A stretch of DNA of 5,106 nucleotides from Acidobacteriota bacterium (GTDB lineage: Bacteria; Acidobacteriota; Thermoanaerobaculia; Multivoradales; JAHEKO01), in NCBI GenBank assembly GCA_029861655.1, contig JAOTZA010000237.1, forward strand, positions 1 to 5,106, written 5' to 3'. The notes under the pieces are model-generated. The model saw only the letters and a list, made by a program, of their open reading frames with translations. It had not been told where the DNA came from and did not search any database. Made by a program: the position numbers and the translations under genes. This document shows positions 1 through 5,106 of this stretch, in pieces. How positions within the stretch are numbered: the first letter of the stretch is position 1; every line of letters starts with the position of its first letter.

Positions 1-645
1 ATCCCTCCCGGTCACCCAGGTCCGCACAATAGGATGACAGCGACGGCCCATCCACCACCAGGGATTCGGTCCATCACGGCGGTCGACACATTCCTTCCGG
101 AAGGCCCAGACTCCCTGGTCGTAGTAATACGCCGGCGGGTAGGACTGGCGCTCGGTCGAGACGTCGCGGTCGCCACCGTAGGGCGCGAGCAGGCCGTCGC
201 GGATCTCCAGGGCACGCAGCGGATGGTCGTCGGCCGCTTCCCAGACCGTCATCACCGAGTCGAGGTCCGGCCGCTTGTCGAGCGAGGCGAGACACTCATC
301 GATCAACTCGCCATCCACCATGACGGTGTTCCCCAGCAACAGGACGACGTTCTCCAACTCGGGATGTCTTTCCCCGACCCACTCGACGGCATGGCGGATG
401 ACGTCGCCGTGGTTGATCTCGTCCCCACCCAGCTCGGCAGGTCTTCTGATGACCTCGACACCCAGCTCGGCGCAGGCTTTGGCGATCGAGTTGCCGTCGG
501 TCGAAACAAAAACCCGTTCGATTCGCTCAGCGTCGAGAGCCGCAAAAGCCGGGTAGCTCACCAGCGGCCGCCCGGATACCGGGTGAACGTTCTTGTCGGC
601 GATCGACTTGCTCCCGGCGCGGGCCGTGATGATGGCGGCGTTCAT
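1..645 (-). CDS. Acylneuraminate cytidylyltransferase-like protein (CMP-sugar synthetase), 3' end cut by window
   Basis: Likely activates a 2-keto sugar acid (a sialic-acid-like nonulosonic acid or a relative) with CTP to give a CMP-sugar for a cytosolic glycosyltransferase. The frame is open from the ATG at 645 to the window edge, giving 215 residues; the family usually has about 225-250, so only a short C-terminal piece is missing. Seen: the N-terminal nucleotide-binding loop ITARAGSKSIADKN (residues 6-19) with Arg9, Lys13, Lys18 and Asn19, followed by SGRPLVSY; VFVSTDG (45-51); RRPAELGGD (67-75); and YYDQGVWAFRKE (174-185), which matches the NGAIYIFRRE-type segment of NeuA proteins. Odd: where most NeuA proteins have LLQPTSPLR, this one reads LLLGNTVMV (102-110), so the substrate may differ. 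The ATG overlaps the stop of the glycosyltransferase (ATGA) and has no good Shine-Dalgarno, which suggests coupled translation. Family assignment is firm; the exact substrate is not. Confidence 0.88.
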   Translation of the reverse strand, partial: MNAAIITARAGSKSIADKNVHPVSGRPLVSYPAFAALDAERIERVFVSTDGNSIAKACAELGVEVIRRPAELGGDEINHGDVIRHAVEWVGERHPELENVVLLLGNTVMVDGELIDECLASLDKRPDLDSVMTVWEAADDHPLRALEIRDGLLAPYGGDRDVSTERQSYPPAYYYDQGVWAFRKECVDRRDGPNPWWWMGRRCHPIVRTWVTGRD

Positions 646-1772
646 GAATCTGCCCGAGCCGACATGTTATCGGCCTCGCCCAGGAGCACTCGCTCGTAGG
701 CTCGCACCACGGTTTCGACCCTGAACCGCTCGGCAGAAAGACGTGCGCCGGCGGCCAACTCTCGCCGCAACTCCGGTTGATCGAGCAGCTGGACAATCCG
801 CGAAGCCAGGGCGCCGTCGTCCCGGATCGGCACCAGATAGCCGTCGATTCCGTTTTCGATGATCTCCGACGGCCCGGAGGGGCAGTCGGTCGAAACGACG
901 GCCGCGCCGCAGGCCATCGCCTGGATGAGAGCTCCGGGGAGACCCTCGTGGATGGATGAAAGGGCAAACACGGTAGCTCTCGACATGTATTTGAAGGGGT
1001 TCGCGTCGAAGCCCGCAAGCTCGACGTCTTGCGCCAGACCCTGCGCCTCGATGAGCCCCTGCAGCTCGCTTTTCAGGGGGCCGTCACCCAGGATGATTAG
1101 TCGCGCCGATCGCTCGGCGCGAACCTGTTTGAAGGCCCGGATCAATGTCGGGTAGTCCTTTTGCGGTACCAGCCGCCCAACGGCGAGAATCGACGCCATC
1201 CCGTCCTCCAACCAGACGTGCGAGAGCGGCTCTCTCGCCTGCGCCAGCATCTCGCTGTCGACGACCGGGTTGTAGAGAACCTCTATCTTCTCGCGGCTCA
1301 GTTTGAGCTTGCTCTCGAGGTCATCGGCGACTCCCTCCGACACCGCGATGATCTGGTCGGCCCGCCGGTAAGAGAACCTCTTGAGCAGGGTGATCAGCCA
1401 TCTCTTGGGTGTGAGGCTCGTGTGGTGGAGCATGTTGCGTTCGGAGATGACGAAGCGCACCTTGGATCTAAGCATTGCGAGTGCGAATGCCACGGGCACG
1501 CTGATGGCGCCCATCGAGAAGACGATGTCGGGTTTTTCTCTCGCCAGGGTTCGGGTCAGAGACGGCAGGGCTCCCCACAGGCTCTTCGCCGGCGTGTGAT
1601 GCACCGTGACGTCGGACGGCACCCGAGCTCGAAGCTCCCCGTCGTCGCGGGTCAGTCCCAGGGACGGGACCAGCAAGTCTCGGTCGAGGTTTCCCAGAAG
1701 TTGGATGAGGACACGTTCGGCGCCGCCCTGGCCGAGCGCGGTGTGTGGGATAAAGACCCTGGCGGGCCTCAA
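642..1772 (-). CDS. Glycosyltransferase family 4 (GT-B fold)
   Basis: Retaining GT-B glycosyltransferase, expected to add one sugar from a nucleotide-sugar donor to a growing lipid-linked glycan on the cytoplasmic side of the inner membrane. It has 376 residues, the usual GT4 length. Seen: N-terminal acceptor domain with the glycine-rich loop GQGGAERV (14-21); AVSEGVADDL (143-152); the start of the donor-binding domain at ILAVGRLVPQKDYPTL (195-210), with Arg200 and Lys205 as expected phosphate contacts; LIILGDGPL (225-233); and SSIHEGLPGALIQAMACG (272-289), followed by STDCPSGPSEIIENG (294-308). The usual E-x7-E motif reads E276-x7-Q284. There is no signal peptide or clear membrane helix. The start is TTG at 1772, inside the stop of the methyltransferase gene (TTGA). 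It is the only start that gives the normal N-terminus: there is no ATG or GTG in frame in the 57 bases upstream. The sugar and linkage are unknown. Confidence 0.95.
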   Translation of the reverse strand: MRPARVFIPHTALGQGGAERVLIQLLGNLDRDLLVPSLGLTRDDGELRARVPSDVTVHHTPAKSLWGALPSLTRTLAREKPDIVFSMGAISVPVAFALAMLRSKVRFVISERNMLHHTSLTPKRWLITLLKRFSYRRADQIIAVSEGVADDLESKLKLSREKIEVLYNPVVDSEMLAQAREPLSHVWLEDGMASILAVGRLVPQKDYPTLIRAFKQVRAERSARLIILGDGPLKSELQGLIEAQGLAQDVELAGFDANPFKYMSRATVFALSSIHEGLPGALIQAMACGAAVVSTDCPSGPSEIIENGIDGYLVPIRDDGALASRIVQLLDQPELRRELAAGARLSAERFRVETVVRAYERVLLGEADNMSARADS

Positions 1773-2413
1773 GGCGCCGTCACCACACCCATCCCAAACT
1801 CGATGCGCGACTCCAGGCCGAGCTCTTCCATGAAAGCGCCATAGGCCTTGCGCGCCTGCCAGTCTGTTTCCTCTTGGCAGTCGTCGACGAGCAGGACTCC
1901 ACCGGGAGCTAGTCGGGGGTAGGTTTTGGCCAGCGCGGTGAGCACCGGCTGGTACAGATCGACGTCAATCAGGCAGGCAGAGATCGTTTCTGGGAGAGAA
2001 GCGGGGTCGAGCTCGAGGATGTCGGCTGGAATCAGTTCCACGTCGGCGGCATCGTGCAGCGAAAGAACCCGGCGTGTGAGCGAGAGGCTGTTGGCAGAGA
2101 ACGAGCGCCGGCGTCGAGGATGGTTGCCCAGTTCCAGATCGGTCTCGAACTGTTCCTCGACGAACCCGGAGAAGGTGTCGACACAGACGTATCGCTTCGA
2201 GCTGCCGAGTTGGCGCAGCATCTTGTGCGCAAGAGCCGCCGTGCCACCGACGTTGCAGCCGATCTCGACTACGGCGCCGGGCACGTTGAGCGTCTTGTAG
2301 AGCCAGTCGAGGTAGAAATACTGACGGGCCGGCCCCAGACCAACGGGTCGATGGCGGTAGAGGAGAGGAGCCAGTATTTTCTTGATCAGGAGAGCGCCGC
2401 GACGATGTTTCAC
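1769..2413 (-). CDS. SAM-dependent methyltransferase, TylF/MycF-like
   Basis: Class I SAM methyltransferase of 214 residues, close to the macrocin O-methyltransferase (TylF/MycF) group, which methylates sugar hydroxyls using a divalent metal. Seen: SAM-binding motif I VVEIGCNVGGTA (48-59); YVCVDTFSGF (75-84), with Asp79 in the acidic-loop position and the DTF-x-G signature of TylF proteins; ACLIDVDLYQPVL (146-158); and PGGVLLVDDCQ (170-180). Asp150, Asp152, Asp177 and Asp178 are candidates for the metal and catalytic site. An odd four-arginine run (100-103) lies in the variable lid region. The N-terminus is basic with hydrophobic patches (residues 1-20) but is not a clear signal or membrane anchor. 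The start is GTG at 2413, overlapping the epimerase stop (GTGA), with a GAGGA Shine-Dalgarno nine bases upstream. In this operon it most likely O-methylates a glycan or a sugar-nucleotide residue; methyl capping of a chain end is one possibility. The target is inferred. Confidence 0.92.
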   Translation of the reverse strand: MKHRRGALLIKKILAPLLYRHRPVGLGPARQYFYLDWLYKTLNVPGAVVEIGCNVGGTAALAHKMLRQLGSSKRYVCVDTFSGFVEEQFETDLELGNHPRRRRSFSANSLSLTRRVLSLHDAADVELIPADILELDPASLPETISACLIDVDLYQPVLTALAKTYPRLAPGGVLLVDDCQEETDWQARKAYGAFMEELGLESRIEFGMGVVTAP

Positions 2414-3312
2414 CGCGTCCCATCCTCGGTGTCCGTCTGCGCCTCGCCGTGAAGCTCCTCGAGCAGTTGCAGAACCCCCTGGCCCATGTCGACGGAGTGG
2501 CGCGCGGTCAGTTTGTGCCCGGTCCGCGGGGTGAAGGTGTAGGGGGTGACCCGGTAGTGGGTGTCGTGGTTGGTTTCCGGTTCCTGGTACTCGATGTCGA
2601 GCTTCTGGCCGAGGATCTCGGAGAACATCGTGAACAGATCCCGAAGCCGCGTCGGGTGCGAGCCGGTGATCACCAAACGGCGATTTTCGTAGTCTTTCTC
2701 GAGCGCCTCGACACTCAGCCTGGCAGCATCCTCCACGTGAAGGTACTCGCGCGTGTCGTCGGGGTGCCCGATAGCCGCGACCCGACCTTCTTGGGCTGCT
2801 TGCTTGAGCAGTCGGTAGACACCGTTGGATTCTCCCGAGCGCGGCCCGTAAAGGCTACCGTAGCGCAGGATCGTAAACGGCAGACCGGCTTGGACCTGGA
2901 ACTCTTCGATGTAGGCCTCGCAGGCCTGCTTGCTGCAGCGGTAGAAACCGCCGGCGCGGCTATACACATACACGGTGCTGGCGAACAGGAAGCGGCTCGC
3001 TCCGACTTGTTGCGCCGCCTGAAGCGCGTTGACCGTTCCCAGGATGTTGGTCTCCGTGGTCTCCCTGGCGCGGGCATGAGCCTCGTTGAGGTCTGCCAGC
3101 GCGGCGAAGTGGAACACGGCGTCGGCACCCTCCGCCGCCGAGACCAAGGCCTCGCTGTTTCTCACATCGCCGACAACCATGCTCTGTCCCGAACCCAGAT
3201 ACGGAGACGGCTGGCGGTCGAATATCGTGACCTCGAGCCCCTTTTCGGTGAGAACATCAGCGATGAAGCTACCGAGGAAACCGGAGCCGCCGGTCACCAG
3301 GGCGCGCTTCAT
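2410..3312 (-). CDS. NAD-dependent nucleotide-sugar epimerase/dehydratase (extended SDR)
   Basis: Extended short-chain dehydrogenase/reductase of 300 residues that probably epimerises, dehydrates or reduces a nucleotide-activated sugar in the cytosol. Seen: N-terminal Rossmann loop TGGSGFLG (7-14); Asp32 after the second strand (IFDRQ), which favours NAD over NADP; GDVRN (48-52); FHFAALAD (67-74); the active-site Ser/Thr in FASTVYVYS (110-118); catalytic Y-x3-K as Tyr124 and Lys128 in FYRCSKQA; LRYGSLYGPR (149-158), typical of the substrate-domain entry; and DDTREYLHVEDAA (185-197), matching the conserved R-x-[FY]-[IL]-x-V-x-D segment. Length and motifs are those of UDP-glucose 4-epimerase relatives, but specificity (4-epimerase, dehydratase or reductase) cannot be set from the sequence. 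The ATG start overlaps the stop of the upstream hydroxyacid dehydrogenase (ATGA) and has a strong GGGAGG Shine-Dalgarno seven bases upstream, the best ribosome site in the operon. Confidence 0.95.
   Translation of the reverse strand: MKRALVTGGSGFLGSFIADVLTEKGLEVTIFDRQPSPYLGSGQSMVVGDVRNSEALVSAAEGADAVFHFAALADLNEAHARARETTETNILGTVNALQAAQQVGASRFLFASTVYVYSRAGGFYRCSKQACEAYIEEFQVQAGLPFTILRYGSLYGPRSGESNGVYRLLKQAAQEGRVAAIGHPDDTREYLHVEDAARLSVEALEKDYENRRLVITGSHPTRLRDLFTMFSEILGQKLDIEYQEPETNHDTHYRVTPYTFTPRTGHKLTARHSVDMGQGVLQLLEELHGEAQTDTEDGTR
2423..2427 (-). promoter_or_regulatory. Shine-Dalgarno supporting the GTG start of the methyltransferase
   Basis: The minus strand reads GAGGA here, nine bases before the GTG at 2413, within the last codons of the epimerase gene. 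The spacing is slightly long but within the usual range. It supports the GTG, since no ATG lies in frame close upstream. Confidence 0.5.
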
Positions 3313-4244
3313 GTCCGTGCCTCCCGGCGAAAGAAATCCACCAGATGCTCGACCGCCTCGGTCTCCATTCGCAACCGGCTCTCGGCGGCGTAGGAACCGA
3401 TATGAGGTGTCAGTATTGCGTTGGAGAGCTCTGAGAGCGGCCCCTGGTACGGCTCGGATTCAAAGACGTCGAGATACGCTCCGGCGAGGCGGCCGCCGGC
3501 CAGGCTTTCGACGAGGGCTTGCTCGTCCACTAGACCGCCGCGGGCGCAGTTCACCAGGACCGCATCGGGCCTCATCGCGTCGAGCGCCGCTCGGCCGATC
3601 AGACCACGGGTCTCGTCGTTCAGTGGTACGTGCAGACTGAGGACCTCCGAGCGGCGAAGAAGATCGTCGAAACTCACGGTCTCGACCGAGTGCCTGGCAG
3701 CGAAATCCTCGTCCACCACCTCGTCCCAAGCGAGGACCGTGGCCTCGAAGGATGCCAGGAGGCCAACCACGGCCTTTCCGATTCTCCCGAGTCCCGCGAT
3801 ACCCACCGTCCGCCGGCGCAGCAACCGCCCCATCGGTTTGGCCCAGCGACCGGCTCGAATGTCCGAATCGGCTCGAGGAATCCAGCGCAACGCGCACAGT
3901 ATTCCCGCAAGAGTCAGCTCGGCAACCGCGTCCACGTGGGCGCCGGGAGTGTTGAAAATGTGGATTCCACGATCCGCTGCCGCCTCGAGATCGACGTTCT
4001 CGAGCCCCGAACCGCAACGTGAGATGACTCGCAAGTCACTCGCCTGGTCGAGGATGTCGCGGCTGAGCGTCTCGGTTCCGGCGATCAGCCCCGCCGCTCC
4101 AGCCAGCAACTCAACCGTTTCCGGCGGATCGAGGCGCCTTCCGTAGGGGTTGAGCCGATACTCTAGTCCGGCGGCACTGAGCTGAGCCAGGGGATCGGAA
4201 GAGACCTGGCCAAAGCTCGAGGTAGATATGAGGATGTCCGGCAT
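3309..4244 (-). CDS. D-2-hydroxyacid dehydrogenase, phosphoglycerate dehydrogenase-like
   Basis: NAD(P)-dependent oxidoreductase that interconverts a 2-keto acid and a D-2-hydroxy acid. It has 311 residues and ends right after the catalytic core, so it lacks the C-terminal regulatory ACT domain of the longer SerA enzymes. Seen: SRCGSGLENVD (75-85) and NTPGAHVDAVAELTL (98-112) of the substrate domain; Rossmann loop GIAGLGRIGKAV (148-159); Asp174 at the end of the second strand, favouring NAD; catalytic Arg235 in NCARGGLVDE; Glu264 in DVFESEP; and His281 in LTPHIGSYA, giving the complete Arg-Glu-His set of the family. The ATG at 4244 gives the normal family N-terminus (MPDILISTSSFG) but has no clear Shine-Dalgarno. 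Its last bases overlap the epimerase start. A serine-pathway role (3-phosphoglycerate oxidation) is possible, but its place between sugar-nucleotide genes points to a precursor or tailoring step for an acidic glycan component; that part is inference. Confidence 0.93.
   Translation of the reverse strand: MPDILISTSSFGQVSSDPLAQLSAAGLEYRLNPYGRRLDPPETVELLAGAAGLIAGTETLSRDILDQASDLRVISRCGSGLENVDLEAAADRGIHIFNTPGAHVDAVAELTLAGILCALRWIPRADSDIRAGRWAKPMGRLLRRRTVGIAGLGRIGKAVVGLLASFEATVLAWDEVVDEDFAARHSVETVSFDDLLRRSEVLSLHVPLNDETRGLIGRAALDAMRPDAVLVNCARGGLVDEQALVESLAGGRLAGAYLDVFESEPYQGPLSELSNAILTPHIGSYAAESRLRMETEAVEHLVDFFRREART
3320..3325 (-). promoter_or_regulatory. Strong Shine-Dalgarno of the SDR epimerase gene
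   Basis: The minus strand reads GGGAGG here, followed by seven bases and the ATG at 3312. It lies inside the end of the hydroxyacid dehydrogenase gene and is the best ribosome binding site in the window. It supports the chosen start and suggests the epimerase can be initiated independently as well as by coupling. Confidence 0.75.
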
Positions 4245-4299
4245 TTGCAGGCGGCTTAGTCGCCCGAGAAGCGTCCATGGGCGCCGCTGGAAGTCGCGA
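4245..4299. other. 55-base spacer, the only intergenic gap
   Basis: Lies between the stop of the nucleotide-sugar dehydrogenase and the ATG of the hydroxyacid dehydrogenase. I see no convincing -35/-10 pair, no hairpin followed by a T-run and no good Shine-Dalgarno. GTCGCGAC at 4293-4300 is a short perfect palindrome spanning the stop but is too short to call an operator. Because there is no terminator and all genes share a strand, the two genes probably belong to the same transcript. Confidence 0.6.
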
Positions 4300-5106
4300 C
4301 TAGGCCTTTACGATTCTATCGGAGAGCTGCCGATAGATGCCTCGGGTATCGACCACGAGCGCGGATTCCTCGAGCACCATCTCATAGTCGACGGCGGAGT
4401 GGTCGGTAACAATCACAACGGCATCTTGAGCGGCGAGGAGCTCTCGCTTGAGTGGTTGCGATCGTAAGGGTGGCAGATCACTCCAGGTCCGCATCGACGG
4501 CGTCTCTGGGATATGGGGGTCGTGGTACGACGCCTTGGCTCCCTTTTGGCGGAGGATCGAGAGCAGCTCGAATGCCGGGCTCTCGCGAGGGTCCCCGACA
4601 TCCTTCTTGTAGGCCACGCCCAGCAACAAGATCCGGCTTCCGGCCAGCCCCTTGCCCCTCTCCTCGAGGGCGATCTCGAGCTTTCGGACTACCCACCGCG
4701 GCATCAGGGTGTTGATCTCGCCAGCCAGCTCGACGAAACGCGCGTCGACTCCGGCTTGCTGGGCCTTCCACGCCAGGTAGAACGGGTCGATCGGGATGCA
4801 ATGACCGCCCCATCCCGGGCCGGGGTCGAAACGCATGAACCCGAAGGGTTTTGTCTCTGCCGCGTCGAGAACCTCCCAAACGTCGATATCGAGGCCATCG
4901 AAGATGATCTTGAGCTCATTGACGAGGGCGATATTGACCGCGCGGAAGATGTTCTCGGTCAGTTTGCCCGCTTCGGCGACCGCCGCACTCGAAACCAGGA
5001 CGACTTCGGGGACGATCGTTCGGTAGAGGGCGGCGGCGATGGAGGAGGAGACGGGATCCGTGCCCCCGACCACTTTGGGGGTCGACGCCAGGCCGAAGCG
5101 GGGGTT
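4300..5106 (-). CDS. Nucleotide-sugar 6-dehydrogenase (UDP-GlcNAc/UDP-ManNAc type), 5' end cut by window
   Basis: Probably oxidises C6 of a UDP-N-acetylhexosamine to the uronic acid in two NAD-dependent steps, supplying an acidic sugar for a surface polysaccharide. The frame is open to the window edge: 268 residues are visible of about 420-440 usual, so the start and the N-terminal NAD-binding domain lie outside. Seen from the edge: STPKVVGGTDP (visible 8-18), the end of the NAD domain; EAGKLTENIF (45-54) and VNIALVNEL (57-65) of the central helix; PGPGWGGHCIPIDPFYLAW (95-113) with catalytic Cys103; and the C-terminal UDP-binding domain with LLGVAYKKDVGDPRESP (161-177) and VIVTDHS. The GGHCIP-x-DPFYL form is characteristic of the WbpA/WecC branch more than of UDP-glucose dehydrogenase. 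It ends in TAG, 55 bases before the next gene. An NAD-domain fragment as the only remnant cannot be excluded, but the visible part looks intact. Confidence 0.93.
   Translation of the reverse strand, partial: NPRFGLASTPKVVGGTDPVSSSIAAALYRTIVPEVVLVSSAAVAEAGKLTENIFRAVNIALVNELKIIFDGLDIDVWEVLDAAETKPFGFMRFDPGPGWGGHCIPIDPFYLAWKAQQAGVDARFVELAGEINTLMPRWVVRKLEIALEERGKGLAGSRILLLGVAYKKDVGDPRESPAFELLSILRQKGAKASYHDPHIPETPSMRTWSDLPPLRSQPLKRELLAAQDAVVIVTDHSAVDYEMVLEESALVVDTRGIYRQLSDRIVKA

Noticed and set aside
34..699. A 221-codon plus-strand open frame at the left edge
   Set aside because: It is antisense to the cytidylyltransferase, whose frame is open throughout and carries clear family motifs.
1161..1844. 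A 227-codon plus-strand open frame opposite the glycosyltransferase
   Set aside because: Composition is low-information, no domain is visible, and the opposite strand carries a complete GT4.
2449..3393. A 314-codon open frame on the plus strand opposite the epimerase
   Set aside because: It is fully antisense to a well-supported SDR gene, shows no recognisable motif and is the kind of open frame expected opposite GC-rich coding sequence.
4293..4300. Palindrome GTCGCGAC next to the dehydrogenase stop as a possible terminator or operator
   Set aside because: Only eight bases, with no loop, no extended stem and no T-run; such palindromes are frequent in GC-rich DNA.
4228..4467. A plus-strand open frame crossing the 55-base spacer
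   Set aside because: Most of it lies antisense to the dehydrogenase C-terminus, and it has no motif; treated as chance.
5034..5053. Short GCG/GGA triplet run resembling a microsatellite
   Set aside because: It encodes Ser and Ala residues in the conserved helix after VVGGTDP of the nucleotide-sugar dehydrogenase and is too short and imperfect to be a repeat element.

Overview
The window is a GC-rich stretch, coding almost end to end on the minus strand, and it holds part of a surface-polysaccharide or glycan biosynthesis operon. In transcription order (right to left) the genes are: a nucleotide-sugar 6-dehydrogenase of the UDP-GlcNAc/UDP-ManNAc (WbpA/WecC-like) type, cut at the right edge and missing its N-terminal half; a D-2-hydroxyacid dehydrogenase related to phosphoglycerate dehydrogenase; an extended SDR nucleotide-sugar epimerase/dehydratase; a TylF/MycF-like SAM methyltransferase; a GT4-type glycosyltransferase; and a cytidylyltransferase of the acylneuraminate (NeuA/KdsB-like) superfamily, cut at the left edge and missing only a short C-terminal end.

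The packing is very tight. The last five genes are joined by four consecutive 4-base stop/start overlaps (ATGA, GTGA, TTGA, ATGA), so three different start codons are used in one chain. The only real gap is 55 bases, between the first two genes. I see no terminator, promoter, RNA gene, repeat, CRISPR array or mobile element, and no stretch over 300 bases without a gene.

Functionally the genes fit together as sugar-nucleotide supply (dehydrogenase, epimerase, CMP-sugar synthetase), transfer (glycosyltransferase) and tailoring (methyltransferase, and possibly the hydroxyacid dehydrogenase). Such sets occur in O-antigen, capsule, exopolysaccharide or protein-glycosylation loci. The exact glycan cannot be read from this window, because the synthase that would make the acid activated by the cytidylyltransferase is not inside it.

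The organism looks like a high-GC bacterium, probably Gram-negative (the style resembles Acidobacteriota, Myxococcota or related environmental lineages). No phylogenetic marker is present, so this is only a guess. No clearly new system stands out. The points most worth a second look are the divergent central motif of the cytidylyltransferase, the hydroxyacid dehydrogenase sitting within a sugar operon, the E-x7-Q motif of the glycosyltransferase, and the unbroken chain of 4-base overlaps.
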